A stretch of 64,000 nt of DNA from Crossaster papposus (taxonomy: Eukaryota > Echinodermata > Asteroidea > Velatida > Solasteridae), in the NCBI GenBank assembly GCA_037893245.1, contig JBAIAA010000518.1:186001-250000 (forward strand), in the 5' to 3' direction. Shown in pieces: positions 21,641 to 32,100 of this stretch; the first letter of the stretch is position 1, and each line of letters opens with the position of its first letter. The position numbers and the translations under genes were made by a program. The notes below the pieces were generated by a model. It was not told the DNA's origin. It did not search any database and was given only the letters and a program-made list of their open reading frames with translations.

Positions 21641-22260
21641 GCCCCATAGTTTTAGGGGTAGCCCAACAATACTAAACCCTAACCTTGCCAAACCCAGCAC
21701 AGTGCATCTGTCGTGACTGCTTGACCTTGCTGCACTCTGCACACAAGTCATTGTGACAAAGTATGCAATCTGTTGCGTCTGGCAGGGTTTCTAGCCAAAA
21801 TACCCTGAAGGGTTAGGGTTATGGAAGTCCAGTATTTTTAACCAAATTTAATATGGGGCTAGTCACATTTTATGCGGCTTGGTTGAGGATTTCTCACCAT
21901 CATCCCACAATTCCAAGTTCTTCCTGGTTGATGTCTGTTCAGCGTATCTTTTGTCTTTCGTCAGCTAAGACTTCCGCGGCTCTCCTGCGTAGTTGGCTTG
22001 GCCTTAACTTCCGAGACGTCTTCAGAATCTTCCTCGAATTCAGCGAGCTTAGCTTTGGTCTCTGGGGGAAAAGCAATGTAGTGTAGATTAGTTCATTCAA
22101 ATTTTCATTCTCCAATCAAAAGTTTCATAGCATTGCCATTGGCAAGCATTTAGTAGCCCGACACATCATCAATCAGTATTCATTGGACTTTACATACATG
22201 AAAAAAGTTATTACGACTTGTACTTGTAGTGGCATTTATTTTTTGAGAATAGGCCTAACA

Positions 22261-22644
22261 TTAAAGGTAGATACACCATTTGCAGATATCAAACATATTT
22301 ACTACCGAATTATTAAGAAATATCTTACTCATTTAAAAGTAAATAATGATTCTAGGCATCCAGCAAAAGGATTGCGCTAGATATCCTGTAATTATTCTGA
22401 TAAATATAATTTTATAACGACAAATTTGCGATCGCCAGCCGGCGATCGCAAAAAAACTGCTTTCGCTGTTTAACTGCTCGACGCCGGTTAAAAACGAACG
22501 CCGTTTTTCGTGCTTTTCTTGGCATCCATGAATTATAAAACTTCGGACAGGTCAGTTAAATGATATTTACTATAAAATACAACCTTACAAATCTACCCAT
22601 TCATGATAATTCAAGCAAATACCAATGGCGTATCCTACCTTTAA
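22261..22644 (-). mobile_element. TTAA-type MITE AGGTAGGATACACCA, reversed copy
   Basis: Same termini and interior as 6898-7264 in the opposite orientation, just beyond the first AATF-like block. Confidence 0.86.
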
Positions 22645-22909
22645 CTGTGGCCTTATCTAAGCCTACCACATATCATTACTGGTAAAGCAAAATTGCACAG
22701 CATTTGGGCGACATTATTCGGTCACCGATTTAGCCCCCTTATTCCTTAATTACTTTTTTTAACCAGTTTTATGTTTTGACAAACCTGTATCTGAAGCATC
22801 CTCTGGATCATAACTTGGAGCAGGATCGTTCAGCGAAGAAATCTGCTCCACCAAGATCATCTTACGAGATTTTAGTTTCATTTTTGATGTGTGCATGGTT
22901 ACGTTACCG

Positions 22910-23150
22910 AGCCAATTTCATAGAGCTGCTAAGCACAACAATTTGCTTAGCACCAAAAAGTCTTGCTCATTAAAAACAGGTTACCAGCCAAAATTTGACG
23001 TGTTTTTCATGCTAAGCAAAAAAACAGCTGATTATCAATCAAAACCAATAAAGACCACGTGAAATTTTGGTCTGTAACCTTGTTTTTGCCAAGGACAAAT
23101 TTTCATGCTAAGCATATTTGTGTGCTTAGCAGCTCTATGAAATTGGCCCC
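22910..23150. mobile_element. GGGGCCAATTTCATAGAGC MITE, copy 1
   Basis: GCCAATTTCATAGAGCTGCT at the left and its inverted form at the right. Internal TGCTAAGCA and ACAAATTTTCATGC boxes are typical of the family. Confidence 0.85.
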
Positions 23151-23824
23151 CGTACACAAACGTGGACTTAACCGCCCTCTATTGGCGCAGCGCATACGTT
23201 GGGTTGAAATATTAGACTGCATTCCAGTCCCGAATTCTTCTCTTTTTTTTTCATGTTTTTTGGCAGTTTTGTTGGGTTTTTTGGGGGGTTTTTTTTGGGG
23301 GGGGGAGGAGGACAGTTTAGCTAATTTACAATTCCAAAAATGTTCATGCACTTGAAGCATCAAATAAATTGCAGTGATTTATAAAAACATTTATAAAGTC
23401 ATTTTAATATAAAGTCATTTATAAATTTGTTTATTCACAGAGGTCTGTACAAAATATAGACATTAAACATAAGAAAACATTATTAATCATTAATAAATAC
23501 CCAGGAGAGTTGATGGCTTCTGATTGGTCGAGACTCGATCACGTGGAAGGGCATTATTTTGTAGTAATCACCCGGCTTTCAAGAAGAAGCGAATAAATGT
23601 CCCCTGAACCAGCATTAATCAAGCATCATGTAAGCCAATGATTGGCCGAATGCAACAGTTCTACGGTAACTTGTAACAAGGACGCGTCAAATCTTGATAC
23701 TGCGCGCTATAAAATGTACGCATAGAACGTTTGTATCTATACGCACGGCATTATATAAAATGCGCGTGTCGTCTGTTAACGCTAGCGCGTTGCTATGCAA
23801 GGTGGGCATCAGTAGTCAGCTAGT

Positions 23825-24073
23825 CAGGGGCCAATTTCATAGAGCTGCTAAGCACAACAATTTGCTTAGCATGACAATTTGTCCTTGGCAAAAACAAAGT
23901 TACAGACCAAATTTTATACCTGATCTTTATTGTTCTGGATTGATAATCAGCTGTTTTTTTCCTTAGCATGAAAAAAACGTATAATTTTGGCTGGTAACCT
24001 GTTTTTAATGAGCAATACTTTTTTGTGCTAATCAAATTTTTTTGCTTAGCAGCTCTATAAAAATTGGCCCCTG
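23825..24073. mobile_element. GGGGCCAATTTCATAGAGC MITE, copy 2, interrupting a larger repeat
   Basis: CAGGGGCCAATTTCATAGAG to a matching CCCCTG end. The flanks (TAGTCAGCTAGT and GTCTCAAAGTA) are contiguous without the element at about 40560-40580, giving a nearly clean empty site. Confidence 0.88.
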
Positions 24074-24199
24074 GTCTCAAAGTATAGGTAATAATAACAA
24101 CACATATTGAAGAGACAGGGTACCATGCATAAGCTAAAATATGGCCCCTGAACACGTGGAACATTTGGAGCATTTTCACAATTTCTCTCGTTAAAAAGG

Positions 24200-24372
24200 T
24201 ATTTAATAAAAGGAATAACAGTGCGAGGACCCGGTCATTACTGCGTGATAATGACCGGGTTGGGGGATGACAGCTGGTAATGGGCTTCGGCTCGGTCCTT
24301 TACCAGCGGTCATCCCCCAACCCGGTCATTATCACGCAGTAATGACCGGGGTCTCGCACTGTTTTTCCCTAA
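24200..24372. mobile_element. Fold-back element, arms with AATGACCGGGTTGGGGGATG
   Basis: ACAGTGCGAGGACCCGGTCA and its inverted form bound a stem of about 75 bases with a GGGCTTCGGCTCGG loop. A related, less perfect copy is at 40757-40860. Confidence 0.88.
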
Positions 24373-25653
24373 TTTCAGCATATGCAATTTCATCTTTATT
24401 AGTAATACAAGTATGTACATTTTATACTATTGCTGAAATAGACATCTTCAAAACTTAATATTTTTGAAAAATTTGGGCATAGGTTCCCCTCCCGTGAATG
24501 GGCGTGTTTGAATTGTTTAAAACTCGGCCTCCAGAGATATTAAAAGAAAACCAACAAAATACAATGCATTATTTGGTCAAAGTGTTTTATTTGTTAAAAA
24601 CTTTTGCAGAATGTACATGTACACATAGCAAGAGAACTACACACTCAATTTATTTACAAACTAATAACAACTTTAATAAAGAAAATTACTTTTAAATACA
24701 AAATATGGGAAAAAAAACTAAAAAAAACTCAAGCAGTCAATATTTGTTAAACTAATTTTGGGGGGAAAATGAAACCATCAATATCACATTTAGTGTATAA
24801 AAACATAATTCGAGAGACTTCACCTTAATTGTTATTATTTTTTTACAAATTGAGGAGGCATCAGAGATTTTGGACATTCAAAAAGAGGGATAATCATAGA
24901 CAAAAAAAAGAGTTGGAAATTGGATTTACACCGCGTTGCAAATTTCATATTCGGGACGAATCGTTCATTTCTCCCGGTGAGAATTCTTTATAAGCGATTG
25001 CGCGCCTCGACTTGCCAATTATCGATAACTTCCATTTGTGGGAATAATGCACGAAAGTTTTTCATAATCCAGCAACTTAAACCAAAATATGTAAAATGTT
25101 CAAAACCTGTCCAAACTCGTCTCGAACCAAATTATTCTAAAAAGTTCCAGGACTTTTCCATATAATTTCTAAGACAAAAATTTGGTTTTTTTCTGTGACC
25201 AATTCTTGTGACTTTGTTCTAAACAACATTTCCTTTCACGATTATCAAGGTTTCGAAATGAAATTTAGTGATTTGTCCATATCATTTTCGAGGGGGAAAT
25301 TGGTAATTTCCGTGACCAATTTATTGGAATTTGTTTTCAGAAACACTTTAAGAATATCTGGGTTCTCATTGAAATCTAGAAAGGAAATTCTGTGACTTTT
25401 CCATTTTATTTCTAAGACAAAAATATGTGTTTCCTTTTCAAGAATATCGAGGTTTCCACACAGATCTTAAAATGAAATCCTCGACTTTTCAAAATCATTT
25501 TCGGAAAAACAAATTGGAACTTTCCAAAACCAATTCCTTTGACTTTGTTTTCAAAAAACATTTTTTGTTTAAACTACCTGGATTTTTCCATGGAAATCTA
25601 GAAAACAAATTAAGGTTTTCCATGACTAATTCAGATTTCTCAAAGTTGGGAGC

Positions 25654-25895
25654 TTAACCAGTTCGCGCCGGATGACGTATATAAATGCAAAGTTTTCCCT
25701 GAATTCAAAACGGATGACGCATAAACACGCCAAGTTCAAGTTCGGAAATGTCTGTCAGCAGCGAGCAAGGCCGGAAATGCGTGGGTGTGCTTCCCGGCAC
25801 TATCGGCCTGAACCCGCTTCGGATCGAGTTTCGTTAAAAATAATCCCGCCCCTCGGCTCGGTGATGTTAAAATAATCCCGGCGCGAACTGGTTAA
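25654..25895 (+). mobile_element. TTAA MITE CCAGTTCGCGCC, full copy 3' of SNRPC
   Basis: Both ends are intact and it is nearly identical to the copies at 1431 and 49881, which suggests recent activity. Confidence 0.92.
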
Positions 25896-26051
25896 GTTAA
25901 AATCATCCTCAGCCAAAGATGAAGACGAAGCCAGGGAAATCGAAAAAGCCCTATTAACATCTTTAGTCCAAGATTAGTCTGTTCCCTTAAACTTACAAAT
26001 GAAATGTGTACAGGCCGGACAGCATCAATCGCAAGAAAGGAGGTACAGGTA

Positions 26052-26149
26052 CTAGGACGGCCCGTTTGTCACGGGTATGCGGGGTCTCGGGAGTAGGCCT
26101 CCGGGGGGCGGCATATCGCCGGGCGGCATCGGACCCATTGGGGGCATCA
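26052..26149 (-). CDS. SNRPC: SNRPC exon 5: C-terminus and stop
   Basis: The acceptor CGATTCTCTTTCAG precedes 32 codons: [17 protein letters not shown], then [14 protein letters not shown] and TAG. The split Met codon A|TG matches exon 4. The downstream 3' UTR runs toward a TTAA-flanked MITE at 25654-25895. Confidence 0.92.
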
Positions 26150-29100
26150 CTGAAAGAGAATCGAGAAAGCAGAGGTTTTAGAAACTGCTCGACTATTTCA
26201 AAACATTTAAGGCCCAAATTCATAAACGGTGATTTTCCATTGATCACGATTAAAGGGATCGTATACGTTTGGTAATTGGAACCCACTGTTTGTTTCAATC
26301 CTATATAGTTATAGGTACAGGGTTGTAGCTACGCTGGCCGGCGCCGGCCGGCGGTAGCCGGCATTCAACATTACCGGCCGGCACTCGGGGTAAAAATTAA
26401 GCTTGCCGGCCGGCACAAATTTTGCTGAATTACATCGCGATTTTGTACTTTTTGCTGCACCGCATCGCAATTTTGTACGTGTCTATTTGCATGCCGCAAT
26501 CACTGATGCACTGGCCGCATATGCATGCATCAACGCCCGCTGTAAGAGCGCTCGCAGGTTTTTCGGTTCTCAGACCAACATATTCTGACTAATATTTCTG
26601 GTTCAGTAGGTCAGGAAACCAGACTATCCGACGTTGTGACGTCATGTCGTTTTGTTGTATTTAGTCATAGAGGGCGTGCTATCATCCAACTTCAAGCATA
26701 CGTGTATACATACAGTACATGTACTTGTACAGTGTACGTACGTACGCACGTTTTACTCGGTTGGCCCGCGAGCGCGCGCGCTCCTCGATATCGGCTCTCA
26801 GCCCGAAAATAGCCGGCACTCAAAAATTTCTAGCTACAACCCTGTATAGGTATATACCATAAAACTAACCTTAACAATTTTCATTTCAAAATTTTCATTT
26901 CGTCACGGGCAAGGCCGGAAATATCTCTCTGCAGCGGCCGGCTTGCAGCGAGCGAGGCTCGAGTATCAGGGTGTGCTACCCACAGATGCCGGCCTGAACC
27001 CGTCTCGAATCGAGGTTTGTGATAAACAATCCCGTGCCTGGGCCCAGTCGATGTGTAAAATGATCAGGACGCGAACTGGTTAATATAATTTTTCATTCGC
27101 TCTAGGGAGTTACCAAGTAAAGTCCTGTTTTCAACGGGGAATGGCAACAGAATTCTGAGCAGTCCTGTGTAAACGTAGTTTTTGCCAAAAACCACCGAAT
27201 TTGACAGTGCGCCCGCTAACGGCATGATTTTTATATTCCCATCAGCTCCCTCGATCACGCAGTGGTCTTTGCAAATTGCTTAAAGGGATCGTACACGTTT
27301 GGTAATTGGAACCCACTGTTTGTTTCAATCCTATATAGTTATAGATATATACCATAAAACTAACCTGTAAAAATTTCATTTCAAAAGGTGGTAGCGATTT
27401 TGAGATATTGCCGAAAATCTGGAGCGGTTATGTCCACGCAGAAAAAATAATCTGCATTGGAATACACAGTCTGTGAAACGTCACTGCAGTAACGCTTCTC
27501 AGATTCAAATTTGTTGGGATAAAAAGTGATATCTTTTTCCATAACCGCAGTACTTCGAAGTGAAAAGTTTCTAAAAATGCATTATACTATCTAAAGCTGC
27601 TTACCAAGTAAGTTTTTATTGCCATTAATTTTTGGACTAATTACCAAATGTATACGATCCTATTTAATGGGAGGCGACCTTTTCATGCAAATTCAACCAT
27701 TCGAATATAGGCATAGAATCTTCACGCAGTCAACTACCATTCAACGATTGCGCTGGCCTGCGTTGCATATTTATTAAGGGCTGCTTCACAACGGAATTTC
27801 GTTGGCGCGCATAGTGCGTGTTGATAATCGCAGTTCTGCGATCGCTGGTTGGCTCCCTATGAAAAAGCCTGTTGTGAAATAAGGAAAAAGTTAAACCGCT
27901 AGAAGCATTTTGCAAAGACGTACGAGTGAGCGAAGGGGCTGGTCTATAACCGTGCTGTTAGCCGGCGCACCGCGTGAAAAAGAATACGCGACGTGCACGA
28001 TCGATTACAAACGCATTCGTCGCTTGGCAAAGACTATAGTGCAAGACGTGACTCTTAAGCTATGATTTTAGACTGGCTCCTTACTTGGCAGTCTGGGACC
28101 CATACTCATCAGGCCGGGCGGGTTGTGCATGAGCGGGCGTTGGCCCGGCGGTCCGCCCATCATTGGTGGGCCCATGGGACCCCGCGGGGGCATGGGGCCC
28201 CTAGGGCCCCCGTAGTTGTGGGGAGGGGGGACGGATGCACCCCCTGGGGGAGGGGGCATCCCGCCGGGTCCGCCCCCCTCGTTAAAAGGGTTGTGGTGGA
28301 TCTTGCCCGACTGGAATGCGGCCGCTGTTGATGAAAGTAAAGGGAGAAACAGACCCACAAATTATTCGTCAAAATTCTAGTAATCATGGGAGGGGATGAT
28401 AATGAATATTGAGGTTTTTTGTTACAGTCAAACCTGCCATTGCGGCCACCTTGATACAGCGGCCACCTGGCTTAACTGGCCATCTTTGCTTGGTCCTAGT
28501 TTGATTCTTGCATTAACATACCATAACCATGCCTTGCTAATGCGGCCACTGCGTAACGCGGCCACTGCGTAACGCGGCCAGTGGCCAACCCATAATAGCC
28601 CACAGCAAATAAAATGTGTACAAAAATTACATTGCCGTGAAACTTGTGTACTCCGGCCGCAGAAATGAAGTGCGCCCTTTGTTGGCTTTGAAATCTCCCC
28701 TGTTGTTTGGTTCCTGGACTTCATACTCGTGTTTTATACAAATGGTACCGAGCGCACAGACTAAAATAGTTCTTGTCGTCGCGACACGTAAACGTGTTCG
28801 TTGTTCGTTTTATTAAACGTCAGATCGTGGGTGCTTAGTTTTAAGTAAATGTATGCATAGGTGTACATGTACATACTGCTAGTACATACTACGTACATTC
28901 ATTATGCGAGCACATGTGTATGTACATGTAGGGGTGCGTTTGTATTGACCGGCAATCGTGGTCGTCGGACAAAAGAATTGGGAGTCAAACAATGGGTCCA
29001 CGATTGACACAACGTCCACGATCTTTTCTCGTGTACAAATCCTATGGCGATCATCCGAAAACGTTAGAGTACAAACAAAAGAGGGAAGACGGTCGGACAA

Positions 29101-32100
29101 TGCCCCGTCCACAATTGCCGGTCAATACATGACGGGGTGTGTGTACATGTGTACACCTTGCTATAGTGGTCACTTGCGTATAGTGGACATGGGAACCGGC
29201 ACCGTCGATGGCCACTATATCAAGGTTTGACTCTACTTTGTACTTTCACACTGCTCATGCTCTATGCACATTCTCCATAAGGCTTCAGTCAAGGTGTAAG
29301 TTATGTGTCAAAAATAAGAAACGTTTGCATACCAAGAGTCATGTGTGCAAACTCTTCTTGTGATAGGGCACTTAGCAGCTGTTTGTTCCATGTTTGGCTG
29401 CTTTATAAGAATACCGCACGGCAGCGAGTTGGATACTCACCGGGACGACGTCACCTGGCAGCGTATTATTTCCAATTTGCTCATGAATATTTATGAGGTG
29501 TAGTAAATTTAAAGGGTCCTAGAAATGTGGTTTTTATTAGTTTAAATGAAAGATTATAACTAATTGAGTGATTTTCAGTTTATAAAAGTTTTATTTTTTG
29601 GTAATTAATATGAGAAAAAAAATAATAAAATGCTTTGGGGGACCGGCCCCGCCCCTAGAATGGTAGCTTATTAACATGTAAAATTTTGCATAATTGTGAC
29701 GTATGTTTGGGAAGACTTCGACGTCGCGACCAGCGTGCCCGTGCATGCATGCATCATGTGCCACGCGTATCGATGTAAAATCATTCAGTCGATGGTCGAC
29801 TCAAGTTATTGTCAAAGGAATTGTCAAGTGGAATATCTTCTTCAGATGTAGGACCTAATGATACTGCGGATATTTCGTCTGATTCTGTGGAATATGCGCT
29901 CCCCGGCCCCTAATTGTCGTCTTCACTCGCCATGTCTGAACAAAATCTGCTGCGTGCGTACCCGCGTGCATGGCATCTCTTTTAGGGGGGGTTGCCGAAT
30001 GTTCGTCACGAACAGCGCCACCATTTGACAGTGTTTGAGCATGTTAATGAGGGGGGCCAATTACATTTACGGTGATTAACCCCAATTAATGTCATTTTAT
30101 ACCATTTTATCACCCCTGGTCTTGTTACTTACACACCAAGGCACATTTTAAATTATTAAACAGCAATTCTCCTCGAAAGGTCTGCGTAGAACCTTTAATT
30201 ATACTAGACAGTGCCACAACATTGGCCATTGCTGCACCCAACTCACTTGTTCTATCGATCAAACTTTGGGCTTGTTCCTCCATCCATTTCTGGTAGTAGA
30301 TCCGAACATTCTCTTTGTGCTTTCGGCCATTGCAGTGCGTTTTTCTCACCGACGGCTGAAACCGAGAAACAAATAGATTTTACAGAACTGTTTAAAAAGG
30401 TAGGATACACCATTGGTAATTGCTTGAATTATCATGAATGGGTTGATGTAAAGGTGGGATACACCATTGGTAATTGCTTGAATTATCAGGAATGGGTGGA
30501 TGTAAAGGTAGGATACACCATTGGTAATTGCTTGAATTATCATGAATGGGTGGATGTAAAGGTAAGATACACCATTGGTAAATGCTTGAATTATCAGGAA
30601 TGAGTGGATGTAAAGGTAAGATACACCATTGGTAATTACTTGAATTATCATGAATGGGTGGATGTAAAGGTAGGATACACCATTGGTAATTGCTTGAATT
30701 ATCATGAATGGGTGGATTCCGGGGTTTTATTTTATAGTAAATATCGTTTTAACTGACCTGTCTGAAGTTTTACAATCGTGGATGCCGAGGAAAGCAAGAA
30801 AAACGGCGTCCGTTTTTAACCGGCGTCGGGCAGTTCTTATTTTGTTTTTGTTTGTGATCGCCATCTGGCGATCGCGAATGTATTTTTAGAAAATTTAATT
30901 TTTTCGGAACAATTATAGGATTATTAGCACAACCATTTTGCTTGATGCCTACAATCATTATTTACTTTAAAATGAGTACAATTATTTCCTAATAATTTAA
31001 TGAATGAAAGGGGTTATGGAGCTCTATGAAAGCTTTCAACTATGCATACATGTAACTCATTTTCATCTTTTTGTGACATAATACACATTTTTGTAGAACC
31101 GGTCACATATGTGATGCGATCAAGCAAAATCAGTCGGAACTCGGCAAATCTTGTTTTGAGATCGGGCCAAAATATGTTCGTAGGGGTGGACAAATCAAAA
31201 TTGACTTTTTTACAAAAACAGAAGGGGAAAATATTTTTTTTTTACATAAAAATACTTTTAACCAAATTCAGAAGGGAAGTAATACAAAAACATGATTTTC
31301 TCAGTTTCTTTATTTTTAACGTGCTGGTGTTCAAATGGTTGTAATTTTTTAACCAAAGGTCGTATTCACATGGGGTTTTCACTGAAATGGAGCCTGAAGT
31401 ACGCTACAAAAGAATATGTAAATATCTTAAAAATTACAAGGGCCTACTTCAGACTGATTTTGCTTGATCGCATCACATATATGAAGGAAAAGACACAAAA
31501 TGTTGTCCAAATTTTAAAGCGATTGTCCAAATTTTAAAGCGATTGTCGAAATTTATGTCACAAAACGACACTACAATAGTTACTCACCGAGTCGTGCGTG
31601 AGGTAGGTGTCGCAGTAATCGCAATAATACCTGGTAAGAACAAAACAACAAATAAAAATGATTAGGAATAAAGTACACTTTATACTTTTTACGTCATGAG
31701 CCATGATCTCTTTTTCTGGTTCAGAGTGAACAAAAACACGGTTTAATCGTACTGGAGAGGTTGTTGTTAACCAGTTTGCGCCGGAGGACGTATATAAACG
31801 CAAAGTTTTCCCCAGATTCAAAACGGATGACGCATAAACACGCCACGAGCAAGGCCAGGAATGTCTGTCAGCAGTCCCACTTTCATCTTGCACCTTAACC
31901 CTAACCCTACCTTTTACTACTACTAGTAGTAAAAAGTAGTATGCAGTACTCTCACTGACTTGTGTGCAATGCCTGTAGTAATTTTTAGTATTTGGTACTT
32001 CACCCCTTATTGCACTCGTAGTACTTTTTAGCATTGGGTCCCTCTGCTTGCTGAGTGTGCATGGCCCATGTATGCTGTGTAAAGGCCCGGTCACACAGCC

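Larger units (their letters stand above)
18773..22061 (-). pseudogene. AATF: AATF (Che-1/Traube)-like exons with frameshifts
   Basis: AATF is a nucleolar ribosome-biogenesis and transcription cofactor. Three minus-strand exon-like blocks resemble it: 22061-21898 (N-terminal KRYAEQTSTRKNLELWDDG), 19528-19410 (LVDLQQALLLGNQATRHIVE, matching human LVGLQEELLF...TRYLVDG) and 19000-18773 (an acidic run, then DFLAKRHKDSELFQ and TIQKWHDKT, matching FMAKRFADF...TLQKWHDKT). All have AG acceptors and GT donors, and blocks 2 and 3 join in phase. Block 1 needs two single-base indels and block 2 needs one (a run of six A) to stay open. The middle exons and the C-terminal TRAUB domain are absent. This fits an unprocessed pseudogene or partial duplication; sequence error is less likely because the neighbouring genes are clean. 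Confidence 0.7.
23480..24372 (+). repeat. Larger dispersed repeat, second copy at 40505-40860
   Basis: Shared blocks in the same order are AGAGTTGATGGCTTCTGATT, GTCAGCTAGT, TCTCAAAGTATAGGTAATAA, AGGGTACCATGCATAAGC and the fold-back ACAGTGCGAGGACCCGG. The two copies differ by the MITE at 23825-24073. Confidence 0.8.

Noticed and set aside
20928..21751. Long open frames of 230-250 codons on both strands
   Set aside because: They are translations of the 19-bp minisatellite, which is open in all frames; no unique sequence or domain.
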